34,680 bases of DNA from an uncultured Clostridia bacterium (GTDB taxonomy: Bacteria > Bacillota > Clostridia > Christensenellales > Aristaeellaceae). This document shows, in pieces, positions 23,274 to 31,266 of the stretch (position 1 is its first letter; each line of letters begins with the position of its first letter). The stretch lies in the NCBI GenBank assembly GCA_946409855.1, contig CAMJXZ010000002.1, forward strand, positions 1 to 34,680, given 5' to 3'. A program made the translations under genes and the position numbers. The notes beneath the pieces are model-generated. The model saw only the letters and a program-made list of their open reading frames with translations. It was not told the DNA's origin and did no database searches.

Positions 23274-24557
23274 ATGAAAAAACTGCTTGCTCTGCTGACT
23301 GCTTTGATCATGCTGCTTTCTGCCGGCGCCGTGATGGCGGAAGAGAAAGAACCTGTCACCATCCGTTTCTACAATTATGCGCTCTCGGAAACCGCCAAGG
23401 CGGACTGGTGGAAGAACACGATAGCCGCCTTTGAAGCCGCCAACCCCTGGGTGACGGTCGAAAGCGTTACCGTGGATTACAACAGCATGATCCAGACCTT
23501 TACCAACGACCTGGGCTCCGGCCTGAGCGTCGACCTGATCCTGGGCGAAGTCAGCTGGATCCCGGCGCTGGTGGAAGGCGAATTCATTCAGCAGCCCAAA
23601 GATGTGATCGACCCGGATTTCTATGCCGGCTACTACGATTACGTGCTGGATCAGATGTACTATAAAGACGGCGTGTACGCCGTGCCGCACTATTACACCA
23701 ACTCCGTTGTTTTCATCAACAAGGATCTGGTGGAAGCCGCCGGCATGGACGCAGCCGCCTTCCCGGATACGCTGGACGGCCTGAAAGCCTGGATCGAAAG
23801 CCTGGACGCCTTCTATAAGGACAGCGGGAAAGTTTCCACCATCTTCGGCCTGACCACCGCGGAAGTCCCGGCCACCGGTTCCAATATCAACGCCATGTTT
23901 ACCGCCTTCGGCGGGCAGCTGCTGACCGACGACGGCAAACTGGCCGATCTCAAGGCGGAGCCCAACGCCACCGCCATGGCTGAAATGCTGGACTTTTACA
24001 AATACCTGATCGGCAACGGCTACACGCAGGAAAACCTGAAGCTGAAAGATTACCGCGCGGCTTTCGGCGCCGGCAACGTGGTCGCTTATGTGGACTCTTC
24101 CTGGGGCTATGCCCAGATCGGCGAAGTGGATCCGAAAGCCGCTGAATTCACCGTCACTTCTTTCCTGCCCACCACGATGGGTACTTACGGCAAGGGCGAA
24201 TCCCTGGTGGAATCCCACTGCTTCCTGATCGGCGACGGCCTGAGCGACGGGCAGAAAGAAGCGATCAGCCTGTTCATCCAGCACTGCACGAGCACAGAGA
24301 ACCTGGAGGGTTATCTGAACAATATCGGCCTTGCGTTTGTGGCGCATGAAGGACTTTCCGGCTGCCGGATTTCTCCCATCCTGGAAGGCGCCGCCAAGGG
24401 CGTATCCCATGTGCGCAAACAGACCCAGATCGGCCCCATGGTCAGTGTTCAGAAGCAGCTGGCGACCATGGTGCTGGATTATACGGTCAACGGCGCCAGC
24501 ATGGAAGACGCCGTCGCCGGCTACATTGCCCAGGCTGAATACTACATCGATCAGTAA
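23274..24557 (+). CDS. Extracellular solute-binding protein, MalE-like (family 1)
   Basis: 427 residues from ATG 23274 (AGAGGAGG eight bases before); the frame opens earlier at 23217 without a ribosome site. The signal peptide MKKLLALL...AGAVMA|EE has no lipobox Cys. The mature protein has the family-1 sugar-binder layout: VTIRFYNYALSETAKADWW, FEAANPWVTVESVTVDYN, the dimple SGLSVDLILG, YYKDGVYAVPHYYTNSVVFINKDL, and NVVAYVDSSWGY in the hinge. It is likely to bind an oligosaccharide for the two permeases behind it. A partial terminator after the gene would give it the usual excess over the permeases. Confidence 0.9.
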   Translation: MKKLLALLTALIMLLSAGAVMAEEKEPVTIRFYNYALSETAKADWWKNTIAAFEAANPWVTVESVTVDYNSMIQTFTNDLGSGLSVDLILGEVSWIPALVEGEFIQQPKDVIDPDFYAGYYDYVLDQMYYKDGVYAVPHYYTNSVVFINKDLVEAAGMDAAAFPDTLDGLKAWIESLDAFYKDSGKVSTIFGLTTAEVPATGSNINAMFTAFGGQLLTDDGKLADLKAEPNATAMAEMLDFYKYLIGNGYTQENLKLKDYRAAFGAGNVVAYVDSSWGYAQIGEVDPKAAEFTVTSFLPTTMGTYGKGESLVESHCFLIGDGLSDGQKEAISLFIQHCTSTENLEGYLNNIGLAFVAHEGLSGCRISPILEGAAKGVSHVRKQTQIGPMVSVQKQLATMVLDYTVNGASMEDAVAGYIAQAEYYIDQ

Positions 24558-24575
24558 TGCTTTCATGATGCTTCA

Positions 24576-24607
24576 GGGGGTGGCGCGCGATGCCCACCCC
24601 CTTTCTT
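24576..24607 (+). terminator. Partial terminator between binding protein and permease genes
   Basis: GGGGGTGG (24576-24583) pairs with CCACCCCC (24594-24601), followed by TTTCTTT. It lies inside the operon, so probably only some transcripts stop. Confidence 0.6.
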
Positions 24608-24625
24608 TCAAAGGAGACGGTCATC

Positions 24626-25576
24626 ATGCGTTCCGCTTCTTCCTCTTCATCCCGCCGCTTTCCCGTCCTCCGCAGTTCCCGGAAGCGGCAGGATCTGCTT
24701 TTCTGCCTGTGCCTGCTGCTGCCGGCCGTCGTGCTCTGTACGGCGTTCATCCTCATCCCGATCATAGACTCCGTCGTGATGAGCTTTACCAATTATAAGC
24801 TCGTCAACCTGACCAAGAACCGGCCGGGGGAGTGGAATGATTTTGCCAATTACACGAGGCTGTGGAAGGCGGGAAAGCTGCAGTCGGCCATCCTCATCAC
24901 CGGACAGTTTGTGTTCTGGACGGTCAGTCTCACCTTCCTGGTCAGCATGACGCTGGCCCTCATCCTGAACACCGACCCTCCCGGAGCCCGGTTTCTCCGC
25001 AGCGTCATGATGATCCCGTGGGTTATCCCCACGGTGATCACCGGTCTGCTGTGGGCGTGGATCTATGCCAACCCCTACGGCCTGGTCCAGTATCTGGTCC
25101 ATCTTTTTTCCGGAGGCAGGATCACGGATTTCGGCATGCTGAACGGAAAGGGTACGGCGCTGTGGGGCATCATTCTCGCCGGGCTGTGGAAACAGGTGCC
25201 GCTGATGACGCTGCTCCTCCTGGCGGGCATGCAGAACGTCCCGGAAGATATCATGGAAGCGGCCAGGATCGACGGGGCAGACTATTTCACCCGGCTGATC
25301 CATATCCTGATTCCGTATATGCGCAGCGTCATTGCCGTATCGGTCTCCATGTGCATCATTGAGAACTTCAAGCAGTATCCGCTCTTCGCCACCCTGACCA
25401 ACGGCGGCCCCGTCGGCGCCACCACCACCCTGGCCGTTCTGTCTTATGACGAAGCCTTTGTGAACAACAATTACGGTTCCGGCGCCGCGGTGACGACCGT
25501 ATGGCTGCTGGTCATGATCGCCGCAGTCGCTGTGTTCAGGCTGATTTTCCAGCGAAACAAAGGAGAGACGGCATGA
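24626..25576 (+). CDS. ABC sugar permease, MalF-like
   Basis: 316 residues from ATG 24626 (AAAGGAG upstream); the extension to 24590 would run through the terminator stem. A Ser- and Arg-rich N-terminus (about 1-22) precedes the first of six membrane helices (LLFCLCLLLPAVVLCTAFILIP). The EAA loop MEAARIDGADYFTRL is at about 210-224. It closes with a helix and the tail FQRNKGETA. Its stop overlaps the start of the next permease (ATGA), so the two subunits should be made in equal amounts. Confidence 0.9.
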   Translation: MRSASSSSSRRFPVLRSSRKRQDLLFCLCLLLPAVVLCTAFILIPIIDSVVMSFTNYKLVNLTKNRPGEWNDFANYTRLWKAGKLQSAILITGQFVFWTVSLTFLVSMTLALILNTDPPGARFLRSVMMIPWVIPTVITGLLWAWIYANPYGLVQYLVHLFSGGRITDFGMLNGKGTALWGIILAGLWKQVPLMTLLLLAGMQNVPEDIMEAARIDGADYFTRLIHILIPYMRSVIAVSVSMCIIENFKQYPLFATLTNGGPVGATTTLAVLSYDEAFVNNNYGSGAAVTTVWLLVMIAAVAVFRLIFQRNKGETA

Positions 25577-26409
25577 AAAGCAGACATCACGCGGTCGCCC
25601 TGGCCGCCAAGTATCTTGTGATTCTTTTCCTTTTCGCTTTTCTTCTTTTTCCGGTTTACTGGATGCTGGTGACATCGCTGAAGACAAATGTGGAATCCTA
25701 CCGGATCATCCCTTCCCTCTGGCCGGAAAAGGTTTCCGCCGGCGGTTATCAGACCTTGTTTCAGGACGGCAAATTCCTGGTGTATTACGGGAACAACCTG
25801 ATTGTTTCCGCCCTGGCGGCCCTGCTGATCTGCCTGATTTCCATCATGTCCGGCTATGCCCTGAGCAGGTTTCATTTCCGGTGGAATGTGCTTCTGCTGG
25901 CGACCTTCTCTTTTTCCCAGATGATGCCGGTCATCAGCCGGCTCATCTCCCTGTACGGGATCCTGCGGCGTCTTGGGATGACGGATACCCGCCTGGGTCT
26001 GGTGCTTGCCATCAGCGCGACGCAGGTGCCGTTTTCCGCCACCCTCATGGCTTCCTTCTTTGACGGCATTCCGCGCGACCTTGAGGAGGCCGCCTGGACC
26101 GACGGCTGCGGCAGGATGAAAACCCTTCTCCGAATCATTATGCCGCTGGTCGTTCCGGGCATTCTGGCGGTCGGTATTTACAGCTTCCTGATGACCTGGG
26201 ACGATTATCTCCACGCCGTCACACTGGTCCGTTCTCCTGCGCTGTGGACATTATCGCAGGGACTGAAGCTGACCTATCTGGGCGAGGTCAGCGACTGGCA
26301 GCTCATCAATTCCGCCTCGATCCTGGGCGCGCTGCCGATGATTTTCGTGTTTTTCTTCTTCCAGAAATATATGGTCAAAGGCCTCGTGGCCGGGGCGGTC
26401 AAGGGATAA
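25573..26409 (+). CDS. ABC sugar permease, MalG-like
   Basis: 278 residues from ATG 25573, overlapping the preceding stop codon by four bases. AAAGGAGA lies just upstream. It has six membrane helices, the EAA loop LEEAAWTDGCGRMKTL, and the C-terminus YMVKGLVAGAVKG typical of MalG/LacG permeases. It is the last gene of the operon; no ATP-binding subunit follows, so a shared MsmX-type ATPase encoded elsewhere must drive this importer. Confidence 0.9.
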   Translation: MKSRHHAVALAAKYLVILFLFAFLLFPVYWMLVTSLKTNVESYRIIPSLWPEKVSAGGYQTLFQDGKFLVYYGNNLIVSALAALLICLISIMSGYALSRFHFRWNVLLLATFSFSQMMPVISRLISLYGILRRLGMTDTRLGLVLAISATQVPFSATLMASFFDGIPRDLEEAAWTDGCGRMKTLLRIIMPLVVPGILAVGIYSFLMTWDDYLHAVTLVRSPALWTLSQGLKLTYLGEVSDWQLINSASILGALPMIFVFFFFQKYMVKGLVAGAVKG

Positions 26410-26429
26410 CCGGACTTCCGGAAACGGGC

Positions 26430-26474
26430 AAGCGGTCCGATCAATCTGCCGTGCGCAGAACGATCGGACCGCTT
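26430..26474. terminator. Bidirectional terminator between the permease and glycosidase genes
   Basis: A perfect 13-bp stem, AAGCGGTCCGATC (26430-26442) with GATCGGACCGCTT (26462-26474), between convergent genes. The T runs are short. Confidence 0.7.
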
Positions 26475-26501
26475 TGCTGATGCTGTCAGGCAACGCTCCC
26501 G

Positions 26502-27527
26502 TCAATGATCCCATTCCTTCAGGCTGTTCAGATACCAGTCGGGCATAGATGCTTTCACCGGCCGCGTTTTCTCTTTCCCGGCCACGGCCTGATAATCCTC
26601 CAGGCTGTAGACGCTGCCGTCCTCATGAAAAAGCCCGTTGAACGTGCCGTTTGGGCGCTGGGCCATCAGATAGGCCGGCTTGACCATCAGGGACCAGAAG
26701 AAGCTGCCCGTACCGGAGCCGTATACCGTGGGCGCCAGGGTGGCCAGAGCCGGCACGGTATATTCCTGCGGGATGGATTTCACGTCCCATCCGGGCCCGG
26801 CTTCCCTCACCCGCTGCCACTCTGTCAGCCAGCAGGGCTTGCGGATCAATTCCTGCACAGCCTTTGCCTCCCGGATCACCCGGGCGAGGTTTTCCGCGCT
26901 CTGCGGGAAATTATCGTGATACTGGTATACATCCAGTTCATCCCTGAAGTACAGGTTGTGCGGCAGCGTAATACAGCCGATCGTCAGCGGCACGCTGCCG
27001 TGATAGCTTTTCGCCAGCGCGACGATGTGCTGGGCAAAGGGGACATTGCCGCTCTCCCGGTGAGGCTCGTTCATGCACTCGATGGCCAACAGTCTTTCAT
27101 CGCTGCCGAAGCGGCGCATAAAAGCGTCCACAAAAGCATGCACTTCCACCCAGCGGGCAGGATCTAGCTGAATCGCCCGGCAGGGGGAACAGACACAGAT
27201 GGCCGTGTGGGGGTTTTTGTTTTTCCTGTTCTCTTCCGTATTGTCAGTTCCGCAGTCCTCAAACAGGACCGGCATGATCCGGATGCCGTGCTTTTCGGAA
27301 AGGGCAATCACCTGTTCGAACCGTTTAAAGAACTCTTCCGGCCGCTCCTGCCAGTATTCAAAGCTCACGAACATGCGCAGCGCGTTGATGCCGGCGTCTT
27401 CCGCATAACCGAAATCCCGGTCGATTTCCTCCGGATTCAGCTCATTCCAGGTTTGCCACGCGTTGTAAGCGCGGGAAGGAAAATAGACAGCGCCGCGGAT
27501 TCCTTCAAAGTAAGACGCATCCAGCAT
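26502..27527 (-). CDS. GH5-like glycoside hydrolase, cytoplasmic
   Basis: 341 residues, with AAAGGAG eight bases before ATG 27527. It has no signal peptide. A TIM-barrel glycosidase of clan GH-A type is suggested by the early INALRMFVSFEYW strand, the acid/base motif IECMNEP (N153-E154) on strand 4, YQYHDN on strand 6, and the nucleophile E236 in CWLTEWQ on strand 7. Spacing and motifs fit GH5 or a related cellulase/mannanase-like family, but not enough to name the sugar. A CVCSPC cluster at 111-116 is unusual. Being intracellular, it probably splits imported oligosaccharides. An operator-like site (ACACGTGTGTATA, 27560-27572) lies in front of it, and the LacI gene is immediately upstream. 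Confidence 0.8.
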   Translation of the reverse strand: MLDASYFEGIRGAVYFPSRAYNAWQTWNELNPEEIDRDFGYAEDAGINALRMFVSFEYWQERPEEFFKRFEQVIALSEKHGIRIMPVLFEDCGTDNTEENRKNKNPHTAICVCSPCRAIQLDPARWVEVHAFVDAFMRRFGSDERLLAIECMNEPHRESGNVPFAQHIVALAKSYHGSVPLTIGCITLPHNLYFRDELDVYQYHDNFPQSAENLARVIREAKAVQELIRKPCWLTEWQRVREAGPGWDVKSIPQEYTVPALATLAPTVYGSGTGSFFWSLMVKPAYLMAQRPNGTFNGLFHEDGSVYSLEDYQAVAGKEKTRPVKASMPDWYLNSLKEWDH

Positions 27528-27555
27528 AGACAGCTCTCCTTTCAGTCAGTCCAGA

Positions 27556-27573
27556 AATTACACGTGTGTATAC
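27556..27573 (-). promoter_or_regulatory. LacI-type operator candidate before the glycosidase gene
   Basis: ACACGTGTGTATA at 27560-27572 is identical over 13 bases to 31190-31202 in the third importer promoter. TACACGTGTGTA (27559-27570) is an inverted repeat. Only a weak promoter can be drawn here (TTCTTC, 17 bp, TGTAAT on the minus strand), so the gene may also be read from the LacI promoter. Confidence 0.55.
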
Positions 27574-27588
27574 ATGCAGGAAGAAATC

Positions 27589-27609
27589 CCCGTACCTGTC
27601 CGGTACGGG
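27589..27609 (-). terminator. Hairpin after the LacI gene
   Basis: CCCGTACC (27589-27596) pairs with GGTACGGG (27602-27609). On the minus strand GATTTCTTCC follows, so termination would be partial. Confidence 0.5.
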
Positions 27610-27616
27610 AAAAATG

Positions 27617-28630
27617 TTATCTGGTGGTATCCCGGATCACCATGCTGGTGGTCAGGTGCTGATCCTCCGGGGTCAGGCCGCCGATCATAGCCCCGATCAG
27701 GGACAGCGCCGCTTCGGCGATCGCTTTCTGATCCGTTGCGACGGTGGTCAACGCGGGCCGGATGATCCTGCTGGTATCGGAGTTGTCAAAGCCGATTACG
27801 GAGATGTCCTCCGGCACTTTCTTTCCGCAGGCGAGGACGGCGTTGAGCACCACGCAGGCCAGCCCGTCGTTGCGGCAGACAAAACCGTCCACGGGAACGC
27901 CGCTTTTCACCCGGCGGCAGACCGCCCCGAACAATTCATCATAATCGGCGCATCCCGTAATGAAGGAATTGCCTGACAGCGGGCAGCCGAGGGCTTCCAT
28001 CTGGTTGCAGAAACCGCGGTACCGCAGGTCCTGCCGGCTGGAAAAATGGCCGTTGCGGCTGACCCTGTCCACATGCACCAGATTCCTGCAGCCGGTTTCA
28101 TACAGCAGCCGGACCGCCGCCATGATGCCGCTTTCGATGCCGGTATAGATCCTGGCCACACGGCCGTGAACCGTGGCGTAATCCCGGGTCATCAGGAGGA
28201 CCACCGGCAAACCGCTGTCCACCAGGTCCTGCACACAGCTTTCGGCCAGGCTGGAGGAAGAGATGATCACCGCGTCCACCTGGCGGGAGAGGATCCGGCT
28301 GACAAAATCGCGGTCACTCTTGGCGCTCATCAGGGAAACCAGGTATCCCTTGTCGTACGCCACGCCGTCCAGTTCCTGAAGCAGTCTTCCGAAATAGTTA
28401 TTGGCTACATTATCCGCGATAAAGAGGATATGGCTGTTGCCCTTGCCTTTCAGCGCGCGCGCGATGGAATTGGGCCGGTAATGCAGTTTTTCCACCGCTT
28501 CCATGACCCTTTTTTTCTTGTCTGCGGAAACATAGCGGTTGGCATTCAGCACATAGGAAACGATGGTTTCCGAAACACCGGCCAGATCCGCAACATCCTT
28601 GCGGGTGGGCGTGTTCGATTTCCTCGCCAT
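27617..28630 (-). CDS. LacI-family transcriptional repressor
   Basis: 337 residues from ATG 28630 (AAAGGAG upstream); the upstream ATG 28657 lacks a ribosome site. The N-terminal HTH and hinge are clear: TRKDVADLAGVSETIVSYVLNANRYVS (9-35) and HYRPNSIARALKGK (50-63). The rest is a periplasmic-binding-protein-like sensor ending in GFDNSDTSRIIRPALTTVATDQ. The second helix reads SETIVSYVLN rather than the common SxxTVSRVLN. It is expected to bind a sugar or sugar phosphate in the cytoplasm and release DNA. A candidate operator, GACATGTGTACAG, lies just downstream of its own -10 box, pointing to autoregulation. Similar sites precede the glycosidase and both flanking importer operons. Confidence 0.92.
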   Translation of the reverse strand: MARKSNTPTRKDVADLAGVSETIVSYVLNANRYVSADKKKRVMEAVEKLHYRPNSIARALKGKGNSHILFIADNVANNYFGRLLQELDGVAYDKGYLVSLMSAKSDRDFVSRILSRQVDAVIISSSSLAESCVQDLVDSGLPVVLLMTRDYATVHGRVARIYTGIESGIMAAVRLLYETGCRNLVHVDRVSRNGHFSSRQDLRYRGFCNQMEALGCPLSGNSFITGCADYDELFGAVCRRVKSGVPVDGFVCRNDGLACVVLNAVLACGKKVPEDISVIGFDNSDTSRIIRPALTTVATDQKAIAEAALSLIGAMIGGLTPEDQHLTTSMVIRDTTR

Positions 28631-28652
28631 ACCGTACTCTCTCCTTTCCGTG

Positions 28653-28692
28653 GACATGTGTACAGTATATCATGGAGCGGTCTTCAAGTCAA
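28653..28692 (-). promoter_or_regulatory. Promoter and operator of the LacI gene
   Basis: On the minus strand TTGACT (28692-28687), 17 bp, then TATACT (28669-28664). The operator candidate 28653-28665 follows at the start point. Confidence 0.7.
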
Positions 28693-28745
28693 TTCTGTTT
28701 TATCTCCCTCTGCCTGAGCAAATCAAGATGAACACGATGTTTATC

Positions 28746-28775
28746 TTGACACGAAATAAAAGGATATGATATACT
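28746..28775 (+). promoter_or_regulatory. Promoter of the aldolase-isomerase genes
   Basis: TTGACA (28746-28751), 18 bp, then TATACT (28770-28775). An inverted pair ACATAC/GTATGT (about 28785-28810) spans the leader and the ATG at 28807. Confidence 0.65.
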
Positions 28776-28827
28776 TTTTATACTACATACGAGTAATTAT
28801 TTCGGTATGTCAGAAAGGGTGATCCAT

Positions 28828-29682
28828 TTGCTGTGTACGAATCTTGAACAGATGCGGCGCGCCAGGCGCGAAGGCTATGCCATTCCCGCCATCAACACCC
28901 AGGGCGGCAATTATGATATTATCATGGCCATCTGCAGAGCGGCGGAAGAGATGAAATCGCCGGTGATCCTGGCGCATTATGTCGCAACCGGCGCGTACAG
29001 CGGGCACGACTGGTTTTATCAGGTGGCGAGATGGTGCGCCGAAAAAGTTTCCGTTCCCGTATCCATCCATCTGGATCACGGGGCGGATTTCGCCATCTGC
29101 ATGGAAGCGCTCCGCCTGGGCTTCACCTCGCTGATGATCGACGGATCCGCCCTGCCGGTTGCAGAAAACGCGGCGCTGACCGAAAGCGTCGTCCAAGTCG
29201 CCCGGTGCTTCCATGTGCCGGTGGAAGCGGAAATCGGTGAGCTTCAGCGCCTGGACGCCGAGGGGGCGGTCCTGGAGAACAAGAACATCGCCGACCCTCA
29301 GCAGGTCCGGGAATTTCTTTCTCTCTGCCATCCGGACACGCTGGCCATCGGCATCGGCAACGCGCACGGTTTTTATAAGGGAAAGCCGGATATTCATCTG
29401 GAAGTGCTGGAACAGGTACGTTCCTTCTGTGATCTGCCGCTGGTGCTGCACGGCTGTACCGGCATGGACGAAGCGATCATCCGGAAGGCCGTCCGGGAGC
29501 TGGGGATCGCAAAAATCAATTTCGGTACGGAAATCCGCTGGAAATACATCGAACATCTGGAAGAGGGCCTCAGGATGGACCATCAGGGCCACAGCTGGAA
29601 AGTGAGCCAGTACGCAAGCGGAGCGCTGACGGAAGATGTCAGGCACATTATCCGCCTGTCCGGGTCAGAAGGAAAGGCGTAA
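28828..29682 (+). CDS. Class II (zinc) ketose-bisphosphate aldolase
   Basis: Start chosen at TTG 28828, since AAAGGG lies about eight bases before it and the protein then begins (M)LCTNLEQM like its relatives, with 284 residues. ATG 28807 is in frame but has no ribosome site. It has the motifs of class II aldolases (Fba/GatY/KbaY): IPAINTQGGN, SIHLDHGAD with catalytic D83 and zinc ligand H84, VEAEIGEL, GNAHGFYKGKP with H180, LHGCTGM with H208 (usually LHGGSG) and KINFGTEIR. The Gly-Ser to Cys-Thr change touches the phosphate-binding loop, so the substrate may not be fructose 1,6-bisphosphate. The reaction is cleavage of a ketose (bis)phosphate into two trioses. It is co-transcribed with the isomerase gene 21 bases downstream. 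Confidence 0.88.
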   Translation: MLCTNLEQMRRARREGYAIPAINTQGGNYDIIMAICRAAEEMKSPVILAHYVATGAYSGHDWFYQVARWCAEKVSVPVSIHLDHGADFAICMEALRLGFTSLMIDGSALPVAENAALTESVVQVARCFHVPVEAEIGELQRLDAEGAVLENKNIADPQQVREFLSLCHPDTLAIGIGNAHGFYKGKPDIHLEVLEQVRSFCDLPLVLHGCTGMDEAIIRKAVRELGIAKINFGTEIRWKYIEHLEEGLRMDHQGHSWKVSQYASGALTEDVRHIIRLSGSEGKA

Positions 29683-29703
29683 CAGGAGAAGGGAGCAGAA
29701 AAC

Positions 29704-31053
29704 ATGCCTGAAAAGCTGAATGTAGGCCTGATCGTAACCCTGTCCGGCCGCTGGCCCAGGGAACTGCCGGTGCGCCGGCATGCCGAGTATACGGCCTGGG
29801 CGCGCGAGAACCTGAAGGACATGAACCTGGTGATGCCCCCGCAGGTGCTGACCACCCCGGAAGAAGTGAATGAAGCCATCCGCATGATGCGCCGGGAGCA
29901 GACAGACGCCGTAGTCATGGTGTACGGAGCTTTCACCGGGGACGACATTGCCGCCTCCATTGTACAGAAAATGAACGTGCCGCTGATCCTGTGGGCGCCC
30001 TATGAGCCGCCGTATGAACGTGAGGAGAGGTTATGGGCCAACGCCCTGTGCGCGATGACCATGAACGCCGCCGCCCTGGGGCGTCTGGGGTATCCGTGCC
30101 ACACGGTATACGGCAGCAAGGAGGATGAACGGGCCGCCGGAAAAGTGATGGGGCTGCTGCGCGGTTACGCCGTCAAAAAAGCCCTGGCGGGGATGACGAT
30201 GGGCATTTTCGGCTACCGTCCAACCAACTACTATGTCAGCACTTTTGACGAAGCCGCCATCCGCCGTACGTTCGGCATCGCCATGAACGCCACGGAGCTG
30301 AAAACGGTTTTTGACGATATGGCCGCGTTGCCCGAGGGGGAAGTGCGCGCAGATATGGACGCCGTGGCCGCCCGGTGGGACCCCGCTCTTCTGCCGCCCG
30401 GGCATCTGGAAAACCATTCCCGGCTGTACCTGGCGCTGAAGAAACGGATCAAAGCGGACGGATATGACTTCGGCGTCATCAAATGCTGGCCGGAAATGGG
30501 CGCGGCGCATACGCAGCCCTGCGCCGTGCTGGGCAGGCTTCTGGACGACGGCATCTCCATCGGATGCGAAGGGGACGTCGACGCGGCCATCACCCAGAGG
30601 CTGGCCATGCTCCTTTCCTCCGGGAACGCGCCGTTCATCACGGACATGATCGACCTGAACGAGGCAGAAAACACGCTCTGCTTCTGGCACTGCGGGAACG
30701 CGGCTCCTTCCCTTCACAACGAAAAATACCGTCCTGAACTGCGCAACCACCCGCTGGTCGGCCAGGGGACGGCATTCTGGACGGCGCTGAAGCCGGGCAG
30801 GGTGACGATAGCCAGGCTGCACAATGATCACGGGCAGTACAAACTGGCGCTCATGCGGGGAGAAGCGCTGGACCGCGACAGGATCACCCGCGGAAGCATG
30901 ATCCAGGTCAAAATGGAAGCTCCTGTCCGCCGGACAGCTGAAAGCCTGATCGAAAACCGGATCCCCCATCATTATGTTCTGGTGTGGGATGATATCTATG
31001 ACAAGCTGAAGCAGACAGCTGCCCTGATGGAGATCCCCGTGATCGAACTGTAA
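29704..31053 (+). CDS. L-fucose/L-arabinose isomerase-like protein
   Basis: 449 residues, with AGGAG and GGGAG before ATG 29704. It belongs to the short fucose-isomerase-like group (COG2407 type). Recognisable stretches are KCWPEMG at 260-266, SIGCEGDVDAA at 285-294 with E289, FITDMIDLNE with D314, and FWHCGNAAPS with H329. These match the Glu-Asp-His metal site of FucI. The C-terminal beta domain has a GRVTIARL segment. FucI-type enzymes interconvert an aldose and a ketose with Mn2+. Next to an aldolase and across from a glycosidase, it probably makes the ketose of a pathway that a kinase and the aldolase then process. It is not a full-length FucI (about 590), so no gene name is given. Confidence 0.82.
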   Translation: MPEKLNVGLIVTLSGRWPRELPVRRHAEYTAWARENLKDMNLVMPPQVLTTPEEVNEAIRMMRREQTDAVVMVYGAFTGDDIAASIVQKMNVPLILWAPYEPPYEREERLWANALCAMTMNAAALGRLGYPCHTVYGSKEDERAAGKVMGLLRGYAVKKALAGMTMGIFGYRPTNYYVSTFDEAAIRRTFGIAMNATELKTVFDDMAALPEGEVRADMDAVAARWDPALLPPGHLENHSRLYLALKKRIKADGYDFGVIKCWPEMGAAHTQPCAVLGRLLDDGISIGCEGDVDAAITQRLAMLLSSGNAPFITDMIDLNEAENTLCFWHCGNAAPSLHNEKYRPELRNHPLVGQGTAFWTALKPGRVTIARLHNDHGQYKLALMRGEALDRDRITRGSMIQVKMEAPVRRTAESLIENRIPHHYVLVWDDIYDKLKQTAALMEIPVIEL

Positions 31054-31182
31054 GGGTTTTTTAAGGAAGCTGATCTCCTTTGGAAACGCCGGATTTCCCT
31101 GCTGCCGATATACATGCATTCTTCTATATGTATATTAAAATAACATATATATTGATATAACAATAAATCGGGTGATTTCTTG
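31054..31182 (+). other. AT-rich leader upstream of the third importer promoter
   Basis: There is no gene and no clear terminator after the isomerase. Inverted arms TATATGT (31125-31131) and ACATATA (31143-31149) sit in an A/T-rich stretch just upstream of the -35 box; they may act as an UP element or another operator. Confidence 0.35.
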
Positions 31183-31211
31183 TTGACAAACACGTGTGTA
31201 TATTCTATAAT
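31183..31211 (+). promoter_or_regulatory. Consensus promoter of the third importer with an operator in the spacer
   Basis: TTGACA (31183-31188), 17 bp, then TATAAT (31206-31211): both boxes perfect. The spacer holds ACACGTGTGTATA (31190-31202), identical to the site before the glycosidase gene. A repressor bound there would cover the promoter. Confidence 0.85.
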
Positions 31212-31266
31212 GAGAACAAATGAATGGGCGCGTTTCGCCCCGGATGAAAAAAGGAGGAACTGAGTC

